Below are positions 10,761 to 20,467 of a DNA stretch of 64,000 nucleotides, piece by piece. The stretch's first letter is position 1. Each line of letters starts with the position of its first letter. The position numbers and the translations under genes were made by a program. Source of the stretch: Puccinia triticina (taxonomy: Eukaryota; Basidiomycota; Pucciniomycetes; Pucciniales; Pucciniaceae); the NCBI RefSeq assembly GCF_026914185.1, contig NC_070565.1, positions 6,882,001 to 6,946,000 on the forward strand. Direction: 5' to 3'. The notes under the pieces were generated by a model. That model did not search any database. It was not told the DNA's origin and saw only the letters and a list, made by a program, of their open reading frames with translations.

Positions 10761-11226
10761 CTTTTCTCTTTGAGTTTTTACTATCCTCATGGTCATCATG
10801 TATGATAACTTGCCCCATAAATTTTTATTTGCCCCAAAAAAGAATATTGGACTCAGGACCCAGGTTATCCTGCTTGCCATGAAATGAGTTGGCATTCACA
10901 CAATTGATCAGTTGAGGTCCCAAGGGGATGACAGGCTCTCTCTCCACAGACCTTGGCTAAATTTTCTGTGCCCTTTTAAATCATGATGAATGAAAGACTC
11001 ACATTTGTATCTTCATAAAAATTGATTTGCCTACAGTGCACGCAGATTTAGCCTATGCAGGTTACCAGTAAACAAATACAGATACCTGAGAAGAGTGGGG
11101 GATATGATTTGCAGCAGGCTGAGATTAGCCAGCCCTGATAGGATTTCCAGCTGTAAAAGCTGGGTAGCCTGTCAAGGGAAGAGCTGATTAGAAGAGGGAG
11201 AGAGGCTGAACCTTGGGCTTTCACCA

Positions 11227-11257
11227 GGGGGGGGGGGGGGGGGGGGGGGGAGGGGGG
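11227..11257 (+). repeat. Poly-G tract (24 G, then A and 6 G)
   Basis: An unbroken run of 24 G at 11227-11250 followed by A and GGGGGG. It could form G-quadruplexes, and its exact length is prone to sequencing error. Confidence 0.9.
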
Positions 11258-11303
11258 TGCTGGCTGAAGCTTCATCCCTGCAGCGGCATAGCCGCTTTAA
11301 ACT

Positions 11304-13845
11304 CTAGTATCTAATATTTCCAAGATCCCAGAGGATAAAGCCCCACATAATATTAGGAAGTTACCAGTAGTTAAACCTGACCAAGTAGGTAATATGCACA
11401 CTACAGGAGGAACCAACACTACTAATATACTATGTAACAAGTATAAACTCAAATGTCTCATTGATGGCGGAGCATTCTGTTCAATAATTAGCCCCAAATT
11501 ATTAGACACTATTATGCCTGACTGGAAGACCAAACTATCCCCAGTCAAGAAGGAGAAATTCTACAGCTGCAATAGCAAATTGTCCCCACTAGGTATCATT
11601 ACTCTAGATATTATTTTCCCTCACACAAGATCAAGTGTACAAATTACAGTTGAGCTAGTAGTAATGGCAGATTTCAAGATGAAATACATTATCCTTGGTA
11701 ATGATTACATTATTAATTATGTTATTGACGTCATTAACAGTAATGGCAGATACTTTACCATTAATGGAGATCTCTTGACTAAATTTGAACTAGGAATTAC
11801 GGAAAAATTTACATTAGAGCAACTAGAATGTAATGCTGTGGAAGCCTCAAAATTCTCTAACACCATATCTGACGCCAGAATTTCACCAGATCTGACACCA
11901 GAACAAACAGAAAAATTAGTCTCATTACTACATAAACATAAATTGGCCTTTGCTACAGCTGATGAACCCTTTGGATGCATTAAAGGACATGAAGTAAGAA
12001 TCAATCTTAATACTTCCAGACCTTATTCACCAGCTTTGAGAAAAGCCTCCTACCCAGCATCCCCTAGAAGCAGAGAAGCCTTGCAACAACATGTAAATGA
12101 ATTAGTTAGAATGAAAGTTCTACGCAAGGTTGGCGCAAATGAGAATGTGGAAGTTACAACACCTGTAATCATTGCGTGGCATAATGATAAGTCCAGGATG
12201 GTTGGTGATTTTAGAGCCCTCAATACCTACACTATTCCTGATAGATATCCTATGCCCAAGATTAGTGAAGCAATCACGCAACTCAAGAATGCAAAATTTA
12301 TTACCTGCATGGATGTACTAAAAGGATTCCACCAAAATGTAATACATGAAGACAGTAGACATTTGTTGCGCATTATATTACATATGGGTATTTATGAATA
12401 TCTCAGAATGCCCTTTGGAATTAAAAATGCACCATCTCACTTCCAGATCAGAATGATGGATACTGAATTCCACGGACTAGAGTTACGTGAGGCATGGCTT
12501 ATAATTTACATTGATGACATTATCATATTCAGCCAAGACTGGGAAGAACACCTCAAGAAGCTGACCATAGTCTTAGAAAGAGTAATTAAAATGAATATGA
12601 AAATATCAATGAGTAAATGCCAATTTGGATTTCAAGAACTTAATGCTCTTGGACATATTGTATCAGGACTCAGTATAGCTATAGACATGAATAAAGTAGC
12701 AGCTGTTTTGCTCAAACCTATGCCAACTAACCTGAAGGAAGTACAGTCATTCTTAGGTTTTGCAAGTTACTATAGACAACACATTAAGGATTTTTCAAAA
12801 ATAAGTGGCCCACTTTATCAACTCAGTAGTCCCAACACTGCCTTTGAGATGACAACTACTAGAGTTGAAGCCTTTAATGTAATGAGAGAAAAACTTACAT
12901 CAGCACCAATACTGTTCATGCCTGATTCCCATAAACCTTACAGATTATATGTAGATGCCAGCATGGAAGGTTTAGGCGCTGCATTACATCAAATACAGGA
13001 TTTTGAAGTCCCCAGAGAAGGAGTCATATGCTACATTTCACGCACCTTGAAAGACAGTGAAAAAATATATGGAGCCAGCCAGCTAGAATGTCTTTGTCTA
13101 GTATGGGCACTTGAAAAATTATACTACTATTTGGATGGATGTGACTTTGAAGTCATTACTGATTGTATAGCCCTTAAAAGTCTCTTAGGTATGAAAACTC
13201 CCAATAGACATATGCTTAGATGGCAAATTGCTATTCAAATCTGGAGAGGAAGCATGACTATTATCCACAGAGCTGGAAATATCCATAAAAATGCGGATGG
13301 TCTTAGCAGATGGTCTCTAGAAAATTTACCAGAGAACCCAGCGTGGGACGGAGAAGTTGCTGCAAAAATCATGGCTTTATTTCCCCTTGAGAATGATGAA
13401 GATAATCCTGCATATGATTCTCCTTCAGAAAATTATGATATCCTTGGTTTACATGTATGTGAAATGGAAGAAGAATTCTGGGATGAAATCAGAAAATCCT
13501 ATGATACCAATAAGAATACTTCTACCATCAAAGAAATACTACAGAGTAAGTATAAGAATATGGATTTAATTAACTCACTAGAAGAACCCTGGGCTACAGC
13601 TTTTAAAGAAGACAGATTTTCCCTTCTTGATGGATTACTTTACCATAGAACCAAACATACTAGTGTGGTAGTACTGGTGCAAAGAGAACATATCAATTTA
13701 TTTCTTAGAGAATGCCATGATAATATCACTGCTGGGCATTTCTCCGTAGAGCGCACTACAGAGAGAGTAAAGCACATTGCATGGTGGCCAAAATTTAAGA
13801 ATGAAACCAAGGACTACTGTGAATCATGTGAAAGGTGCCAAAAAC
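11304..13845 (+). CDS. pol: E1 Pol: protease, RT, RNase H and integrase N-terminus
   Basis: The first ATG is at 11394, but the frame is open from 11304 and looks coding. Order: aspartic protease (LIDGGAFCSII, with Gly where Ser or Thr is usual in D-S/T-G), RT ([34 protein letters not shown], catalytic YIDDIIIF), RNase H ([42 protein letters not shown]) and the integrase zinc-binding domain (ECHDNITAGHFS with CESCERC). Coding leaves this frame near 13845 by loss of one A in a CAAAAA run; the formal stop is at 13914-13916. Close relative of the E2 Pol on the other strand. Confidence 0.9.
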
Positions 13846-14314
13846 CAACAAAGCTACGGGAAAAAGATATGGATTATTACAGGAAATTGAAGAACCTACT
13901 GAAAGATGGTCTGTAATTAATATGGATTTTGTTACAGGTTTACCACCTGCAGGACAAGATAACCATAATTCAGTACTAGCGGTAGTAGACATTTTTCAAA
14001 AGAACCAAATTCCTTCCATGTCATAAAGAGAATACAGCCTTTGATATAGCTATGTTGTTTTGGCAAAAGATAATTGCTGATGTAGGATGCCCAAGATACA
14101 TTATTACAGACAGAGATCCTAAATTTACGTCAGAATTCTGGAGAGGACTTTATGATCTATGTGGTACACAATTAAAGTTCTCCACAGCTTATCACCCACA
14201 GACTGATGGATTAGCTGAAAGGATGATTCAAACTCTTGAAGACATGAGTAGAAGATATTGTGCCTATGGATTGGAATTTAAGGACAAAGATAATTATAAT
14301 CATGATTGGTGCTC
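13846..14314 (+). pseudogene. pol: E1 Pol: integrase catalytic core (frameshifted)
   Basis: Continues Pol in two more frames. First Asp: VINMDFVTGLPPAG. A second shift near 14000 moves to the frame with CHKENTAFDIAM, the second Asp ([12 protein letters not shown]) and the Glu motif ([18 protein letters not shown]). Coding then enters a solo LTR at 14315. With two indels and an insertion the integrase cannot be made as it stands. Confidence 0.88.
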
Positions 14315-15156
14315 TGTCAGCCTTAGAGTCAACACAGCTGACCTAAAGTCTGCCTTTTCTACTCATTACATATGAAATTACTTCATATCTTTTTCATCTT
14401 AAGAGACATCACTGTTTTGACTTCATTTTCTGATTCCTCATGCAATTTTAACCCTAGTTACAACTTATCAATTCTTTGTAACTATACTCCTTCCCTGAGT
14501 TCTTGAGTTGTGGCGCGCATGCGCAGTTGTGACGTGTCAGCGCTACCAGGCGCGCCAAACCACATGTACATATGTAAATTACATAAGCAAACTGTGAAAA
14601 TTTTCGTAGTCTGGATCCCCCTTGCCTGAGGCGGATACACAGACTCCAGCACACCAGAACCACACCCCAGATAACCCAGGATCACCACTAAAGAGATTAC
14701 CACACTCCCAGTATACCTACCGTCACAGGCGCCTAGGATATTGACAGTAAGTAAACTCTTTCTCTGAACCTTGCTTATCCAGAGTGAAACTCTGTTGCTC
14801 TTGATTGTTTCTTCTTTTCTTCAACTCTTTCAATCTTAAAAGATCAAAAGGTTATCTCTGGTTAAGACCTACAAAACCAGAGCAGAGTAGTAACCCTACT
14901 TCTGAATCCCACCAACGTTTCCTTGTTGTGAGTGGAGGCTGTTGCACTCTTTCTTGGCCTTGCACAGCTGGCTTCCAACTTTTCCAGGTTGAGAATAGCC
15001 CAGATCAATTAATTAAGACTTAAAGTCTAGGCCTGATCTTCTCTTACTCTCTTTCTTTCTTCTCTCTCTGTTTGTATTTCTTTATCCCAAGAAATCCAAC
15101 CAGAATCCCCCCATTTTCCTTGTGTCCTGTTGTCACACAAGAGACACAGGCTCACA
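14315..15156 (+). mobile_element. Solo LTR S2 (842 bp) inserted in E1 integrase
   Basis: Starts TGTCAGCCTTAGAG and ends GGCTCACA, so the inverted ends match at 7 of 8 positions. The 5-bp duplication TGCTC is present at 14310-14314 and 15157-15161. Joining the flanks with one TGCTC keeps the integrase frame open. The first bases resemble the E2 LTR (TGTCAGCCTTAGAG), while the interior appears different. CT-rich stretch near 15040-15075. The 14375 stop of the Pol frame is inside this LTR. Confidence 0.88.
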
Positions 15157-15865
15157 TGCTCACTCTTACCAGCCCTTGAGTTTGCCTACAATTCCAGCAA
15201 ACATAGCTCTACAAATATTACACCTTTTGAATTAGAAAGAGGATGGATTCTATGGTTCCCCAAAGACTTAGTTTTATCCAAGTCTGTAACAATACATCCT
15301 AATGCAGCAGACTTTCATCAAATGATGACTAAGACAGCTAATTACGCCGCAGAATGCATTAAAAAATCCTTTGAATACAATACAACAAGATGGGACAAGC
15401 CTCATAAACCTCACCAGTTTAAAGTTGGAGAAGAAGTTCTTATTTCTACATTTAACTTTACCAACCTCACTGGCCCTAAGAAATTGAGAGACTCATTTGT
15501 AGGACCATTTGTTATTAAAGCCTTACACGGAAAGAATGCTGTTGAAGTCATACTGACAGGTGAATTAGAAAGAAAACATCCTACTTTTCCTGTTAGTTTA
15601 ATCAAACCTTACGTGCCTAGTAACAATGAAAATTTCCCTTTAAGGAAAGACAACATTAAAGTTGTAATTCCAAGACTGGAGAAAGAAGTTGTGAATATAA
15701 AGAAGGTTTTACAACACAGAAAAATCAGAAAAACAATGTGGACATTAAACAATATCTAGTTAGATATAGTGGTTCTAAAGAAGATGAATGGCTCACTACT
15801 GACCAAATTCCAGACTCTGAAAAAGTCTTCAGACAATACAGAGCTGATAAAAGAAATCTTTAATT
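15157..15865 (+). pseudogene. pol: E1 Pol: integrase C-terminus and chromodomain-like tail
   Basis: Resumes after the solo LTR with LLPALEFAYNSSKHSS, then the post-core domain (KFKVGEEVLIS-like, [23 protein letters not shown]). A further one-base shift near 15730 moves to the frame with QYLVRYSGSKEDEWL, a chromodomain-like motif, ending at 15865. The E2 copy shows the same tail ([16 protein letters not shown]) unbroken. Confidence 0.85.
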
Positions 15866-15883
15866 CTTTGATCAGCCTTTTTT

Positions 15884-15895
15884 GGAGGGAGGAAG
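15884..15895 (+). other. E1 polypurine tract
   Basis: GGAGGGAGGAAG directly precedes the 3' LTR, the expected plus-strand priming site. Confidence 0.85.
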
Positions 15896-16848
15896 TGTCA
15901 GCCACAGAGTACATGTCACAGTACCTTACACGTACCAAGTACCTGCAATTGTTCACATTACATATAGTACATTCCTTTTTACACCTTTATTACATATGTA
16001 TATCATTTGATACAAGCTTAAGAATGTACTCCTGTTATACATTACATTACAGATAACCATAGTTAAATACAGTTACCATAATGTACTGTTGTTATGAGAG
16101 TTAAGTTACGTGCAACAGTAAGATTACAATACATTGTAATATTACTGTACACGTGAAATACCCCAAGACAGGTATCACTCATTTATCCCCTGTTACACCT
16201 CAGTCCCCATTTACATAATATATTGGTTATGATATAATTACATAAACAATACATGATGTAATCCAATTCAAAGAGCACTGAATGGAATCAATGATTGGTT
16301 ATGATCAGCTAGTGTGCACAGCTACTGATCCAGGATCAGTACTGATCATTACACTGCCCTGATCATTTCCAATGTTGATCCTCATGAGGATCTGCTTCCC
16401 TTGAGCGCTTCCAGTTCCCCCCTGGTCCTGAAGCGCCTCCAAGTGCCTCATGTTCCCTCCTGCTCTTTTCCCCTCTATATAAACACGCCCCCCAGGACTG
16501 TTTATCCCTCAGAATATATTTACAGCAAAGTTTAACCCATACTATAGTTAAACAGTGCTTTCATTCTCACCCATCATTCAATTCAGGAATACTCTCAACT
16601 CTTGATTACCCTTACCTTTCTGTAGGTAAAACCACGAACCCAAGGTGAGTTATTCCTTGGATGCCTATTAACACCCTGTGTTGATCTGGATGCGCCTTAA
16701 TTGAGCAAGCCTCTCAGTCAAGATTACTGATAGAGTGAAACCTTTTACAGGTCTTACCACGAACCCATTGGCCCATCCTTGGCATCTTACACCATCATCT
16801 TGATAGTAACAACCCTCTCAGACATGGTTAGTTACATACAGGCTGACA
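15896..16848 (+). repeat. E1 3' LTR (953 bp)
   Basis: Pairs with 3217-4168, with the same ends and a TATA box at 16476-16483. Followed by target duplication AGTTT (16849-16853). Confidence 0.93.
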
Positions 16849-17105
16849 AGTTTCATTGTTGGTTCTTTCTTCTGAGTTTTGTTTTGGTGTTGTTCTGCCT
16901 TCTTTTCTTTCTTTCTTGTTTTCTTGTGTTGGTTTAGTTGTGTACTGCGCGCGCACGGCGCGCGAGGAGATGATGAAATGTTTGTGACAGGCCTCCAGGA
17001 CTCCAAGTTCCCAGCAAACTTGGAGGATAGGGGGCCATAGCATTCTGTTCTGATCCAAGGCGGAGGCTATCAGCAATTGATTCTTTTCAATCCAATACTA
17101 CCTGA

Positions 17106-17998
17106 CACTGCAAGAAAAACTCTAGAAACTGCTTGCAGTTGAGATGAAGCAAGCTTCAATCAAGCCTCAGCTCAAGCTGGAGTCAAGCACCCAAATTACG
17201 TGCTGGTGCACTTGAGTGTGTACCTTGTTCAGCATCTCAATGTTGAAAATGCTGTAGTTCTCATGCAGTAGGCTGAGGCAAATGAGCATCCCCCTGAGCA
17301 CCCTTTTATTTTCTTTTATTAGACACTCCATGCACCATTGAATCCAGCCAGAATAACATAAAAAGGGTATGTACACATGAAAGGAATATGTATAGATGAA
17401 AGAAATATGTATGCATGAAGGGAGAATGTGAGAAGGTGTATTACCACACAAAAGGGATATGTACACATGATGAAAGGGGCATGTATGCATGAAAGGGGTA
17501 TGTCAATTAAGGGGTATTTGCACATGAAAGGGATATGTAAACATCAAAGGGGTATGTAAACCTGAACGATGAAAGGGGTATTGAAAGGGATGTAAAAACT
17601 CAAAGGGGAAATTTCAACATGAAAGGTTCATGGAAAAATGATGAAAGGGGTATGTACCCATTGTGAAAGGGATACATGCACATGAAAGGGATATACACAC
17701 CTGAAAGGGGTATGTGCACATAAAGGGCTATGTACACATTTTTAAAGGGGTGAATGCATACAAAAGGGATATGTGCACATGAAAGGGGTATCTGCACATG
17801 AAAGGGGAATTTCAAATGAAAGGGGTATTTGCACAGGTATCAACTCCTGTACTGAGGTTTTTGTACCTTACACTCACTCTTGCATAAATTAGGCAATGTG
17901 TATGGAATTAACCAGTGCTTGATTCTTGCATGAGGGACAGCTTGCCTTGAGCTCTTGCATCTCAACTGCAAGCAGTTTCTAGAGTTTTTCTTGCAGTG
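17106..17998. mobile_element. CACTG-1: non-autonomous CACTA-like DNA transposon (893 bp)
   Basis: Terminal inverted repeats of about 45 bp begin CACTGCAAGAAAAACTC and are essentially perfect. It is flanked by the 3-bp duplication TGA (17103-17105 and 17999-18001). CACTA/EnSpm (CMC) elements have 3-bp duplications and CACTA or CACTG ends. There is no transposase gene; the interior is mainly a minisatellite. It lies inside the E4 LTR. Confidence 0.88.
17360..17835 (+). repeat. Minisatellite inside CACTG-1
   Basis: About 20 imperfect units of roughly 18-30 bp built on ATGAAAGGGGTATGTACAC. Translating it on - gives misleading hydrophobic frames rich in HIPF. Subterminal repeats are a habit of CACTA elements and may bind transposase. 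Confidence 0.85.
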
Positions 17999-18216
17999 TG
18001 ATTCTGCGCACCAAGCACCCAATCCCTTTTCTCAAGGCATTTCAACAAAAACCGCCGGCAAAGATTAACTCTCTGCTGAACTTCAAAACCACTTCCTCAG
18101 CTATCAGCTTCAATTAACTCGTCTCTTTTCCGGACCATTCTCAAGGGCAGCTCAAAAGGCACTCTTTCCCCCCCCCAGCGCTGTTGCCGGCCTAGCACCA
18201 AGCAAAGCTCCATATT

Positions 18217-18293
18217 TGGTCCCCTGAGCCGGGATCAAACCAGCGACCTCAAGATTTACAGTCTCGCACTGTGGTTTCGAGGCTTCTGGCGGT
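18217..18293 (-). other. E4 extended primer-binding site: antisense tRNA-Tyr-like sequence
   Basis: Two bases after the LTR end comes TGGTCCCCTGAGCCGGG and then about 60 further bases. Read on the minus strand this is tRNA-like: GCGAGACTGTAAATC (anticodon loop with GTA), GGTCGCTGGTTTGATCCC (T arm) and terminal CCA. An ordinary PBS is about 18 nt, and here the match continues past the anticodon. The anticodon region has no intron, unlike nuclear tRNA-Tyr genes. E3 has the same arrangement. Confidence 0.65.
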
Positions 18294-18517
18294 TATACTT
18301 TCTTTTTTTTTACTATCATTCATCCAAATCTCCGAGGAATCTTTAGCTGAATCTAGTTTTGGTTCTCCTTGCTCCGGAACCTTCAAGATCCGGTCACTTT
18401 GTCACTTGCTTTATTCCAAAGCGGTCTAGTCCACGTTTCAGGATCAAGACGTTTGAGGATAAGGTCGTTTCTTTGTCTTTTTTTAGGTGTTCAGCGGTGG
18501 GGCATAGGAGAGACAAA

Positions 18518-18594
18518 AGTAAGTCCCCTCCATAGTGCACCTCCAGGGTTCTCTACACACGTCGTAAGCATTACACTGCCACGCTGTGAGCCGC
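18518..18594 (+). repeat. Repeated module M, copy 1 (E4 leader)
   Basis: Starts AGTAAGTCCCCTCC, then GTGCACCTCC, CATTACACTGCC and ends GTGAGCC. Related copies occur at 22832-22910 (E4), 40012-40095, 37422-37501 and 37073-37155 (E3), and 54849-54924 and 55028-55113 (E5). The AGTAAGT start is a consensus splice donor. Role unknown. Confidence 0.75.
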
Positions 18595-18638
18595 ACTCCA
18601 TCGTCCGTCAATTTTTTTCTTAAGGTCGATCATACACA

Positions 18639-19081
18639 ATGGTCAAAATCAAGTCCCCAAACAAGCGGTTATGCTTTGATGGGACCAAGTTCAAGCCGTT
18701 TATCAAAATCTATGAAATGGTGGCCGGTTTGGACAATGCTACCGAGCTCAACATGACACAACAGATCCCTCTGTTCCTCGCAAATGACGAGCTCTTGGAC
18801 ATCCTCAAGACGTTGGACGGGTTCAGTCCTCCCAATTGGCCAAAGCTCAAGGCAGCTATGATTGCCTATTGGGGACAGGTTGACACGGCAAGATTCACAA
18901 CAAGGGATCTGACCCCTTTAGTCCAAGATTGGTCAGGGAAAGGAGGTGTGGTGTCCGCATCCGACCATCAGACTTTTTGTCAATTGTGGGAGCCGATTCA
19001 GTCATATTTATTATCTAAAGCCCATATCAACTTGGTCAAGGAGATCAGAAAATCTTATTATCAGGCCTTCTTGTCACCCGT
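18639..19081 (+). pseudogene. gag: E4 Gag, N-terminal part
   Basis: Starts MVKIKSPNKRLCFDGTKF after the leader and aligns by eye with E3 Gag (VKIKPQDKALGFDGT; MLAYWGQVDTARF against MIAYWGQVDTARF; WEPIQSYLL in both). This is the capsid-like domain of a gypsy Gag. The frame is cut by a solo LTR after residues LSPV and its apparent continuation to 19277 is LTR sequence. Confidence 0.87.
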
Positions 19082-19966
19082 TGTGGTAAGATCAATCAAC
19101 ATGGTACAATCTTTAAATATCTTTACATTATATATTACATATAACTTATATCAAGATACATACTCCAAAAGTGTTGATATTACAATGTACACATGTTCTA
19201 AGATGTTACACACATTTTTCAGTGAAACTTCTTCATCCAAAAGCGCTCACATTAAGTGGTTTTTCATCTATACTTAAATTCTAGGTTTTTGTCTTCATAC
19301 GCCACAGATATGATCATCTCTACATAATAAATTCCCAATCAGGTTATATTTTAAAGCTAAAATCTAGTCTAAGTAGATAGGATGAAAGCCAGGAGTATTT
19401 TATTTCACAACACCTTCCCAATGTGGTATATTTTTCACTACACATGGTACAGCTTTCCCAAAGTAGCTATTTCTTTTCACACTATATTCAAATTCTTCTT
19501 TCACGCTTTATTATTATTATTTCACACTGCTGATTATTTCACACATTACAAAACCACTCTCAGACGTGTTTTTCTCTATAAATTAAGGAGGCCTTCCTTG
19601 CCCCTTCTTGTTTCCTTTTTCCCCATGTCTGCACTAGTTTATATATTTACATATAAAGCATTCATCACTTCAAAATATTAGCTTCATAAATTGCCCCTTC
19701 AAACATTGAACTCTTCAAATATTGAACACTTCTTAATTTTCCTTCTTCAAACAATTGCTTCAAATCTCAAAACTCCTACAAGGTTTAACAAAGTTAGATT
19801 AATTAGACTAAAAATCTTCATAAGATTGCGCCACACTTAAATTCTAGTGTACTCCCAAAGCTTATTACAGGAGGGCAGCCTTTCAAGCACCCTTGTATCG
19901 TGTCATTTTCGTGATACTTTACATTTCACCTCCAAGCTTTACTTACCGTTGCGTGAGAGTTCCACA
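19082..19966 (+). mobile_element. Solo LTR S3 (885 bp) inserted in E4 gag
   Basis: Begins TGTGGTAAGATC and ends GAGTTCCACA, with inverted ends TGTGG/CCACA. Flanked by a 4-bp duplication CCGT (19078-19081, 19967-19970). Joining the flanks restores the Gag reading into VQDEIRRKLVRNKTM. TATA-like CTATAAATTAAGG near 19577. The ends match those of the E3, E4 and E5 LTRs, so it belongs to the same broad group. Confidence 0.82.
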
Positions 19967-20467
19967 CCGTTCAGGACGAAATACGCAGGAAATTGGTCCG
20001 CAACAAGACTATGGTCACCGCGTTGGATAATTGATTCAAACTGCCAACATTCAAGATTCTCAAGGATGGGGGAGCAGACTGCTCTAACGTTTGAAGACAG
20101 TCGATTGTTGGTTCCTGTCGCGTTGCCATTTCAAGAGGCGAACGAGATCATGAAGAAGATGGGTTCAGATCAGCGCCCAGCCGTTTTGTCTTCGGTCCCA
20201 AAACCTGAGGCTTCAATGGATGAGCTCACTAAGATGTTCAAGGCCTTTGAACAATATATGAAGCAAGGCTCTGGTAAGCCTGGTACAGCTGCCGAACAGG
20301 CACTGATGATCTGCTTCTACTGCCATTGGGAGAACCATGGTACGCTGCGTTGTCTCGAGTTACAGAAGGACAAGGAGGCAGGTCTAGTTGAGCAGAAAGG
20401 GGCAAACTATTTTCTGTCCGATGGGGCCCTCATCCCGTTCGATTGCAGTCGCCCCATTCGCCATGTG
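19967..20467 (+). pseudogene. gag: E4 Gag, middle part with zinc knuckle
   Basis: Resumes Gag (NKTMVTALDN, a TGA stop, then FKLPTFKILKD), shifts frame near 20065 and continues with GEQTALTFEDSR, NEIMKKMGSDQRP and the CCHC knuckle CFYCHWENHGTLRC. It ends ALIPFDCSRPIRHV, where a second solo LTR is inserted. E3 shows the same motifs (QTALTFEDPR, CYYCHREGHGTGRC). One nonsense codon and one indel. Confidence 0.85.

Larger units (their letters stand above)
8354..11305. other. About 3 kb of foreign DNA between E1 gag and pol
   Basis: Gag coding can be followed to 8353 and Pol coding back to about 11304. What lies between has no gypsy-like frame on +. The left side begins near GGGGTGTTTTTTTACAC (about 8390), loosely like the MULE end at 28448, but I found no matching right end or duplication. 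Base composition changes several times: GC-rich 8500-9900, AT-rich after 10330. It contains two possible minus-strand coding remnants, listed separately, and a 24-G run. The Pro/Ser-rich frame at 8624-9316 on + looks like the complement of the minus-strand remnant. Probably one or more insertions, ends unresolved. Confidence 0.45.
3217..16848 (+). mobile_element. E1: complete Ty3/gypsy retrotransposon, 13.6 kb
   Basis: Bounded by two near-identical LTRs (3217-4168 and 15896-16848) that share 8-bp inverted ends TGTCAGCC/GGCTGACA. It is flanked by the 5-bp duplication AGTTT at 3212-3216 and 16849-16853. Inside: primer-binding site, two leader ORFs, gag, about 3 kb of foreign DNA, pol (protease, RT, RNase H, integrase, chromodomain-like tail) and a polypurine tract at 15884-15895. 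By eye the LTRs differ at about 14 substitutions plus one indel in 952 bp, so insertion is not very recent. Pol is inactivated by frameshifts and a solo LTR. It sits inside the E4 5' LTR. Confidence 0.92.
16854..18214 (+). mobile_element. E4 5' LTR, right segment (with CACTG-1 inside)
   Basis: Continues the E4 LTR beyond E1. The T/G-rich stretch and TGCGCGCGCACGG near 16944 resemble the E3 LTR (minus sense of 40237-40990), including TTGTTTTGG-type runs. The LTR is interrupted by CACTG-1 (17106-17998) and ends CCATA at 18210-18214, aligning with the CCACA end of E3. A T/C substitution at the usually fixed CA end suggests decay. Without inserts the LTR is about 810 bp. Confidence 0.7.

Noticed and set aside
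8350..11310. piggyBac-type insertion with TTAA at both ends
   Set aside because: TTAA occurs near both edges by chance; no inverted ends or transposase were found.
17360..17835. CRISPR-like array of short repeats
   Set aside because: Repeats are imperfect and contiguous without unique spacers, lie inside a CACTA element, and the DNA is eukaryotic.
19082..19966. Possible intron in E4 gag because of GTAAG near the left edge
   Set aside because: No matching acceptor at the right edge. TGTGG/CCACA ends and the CCGT duplication fit a solo LTR better.
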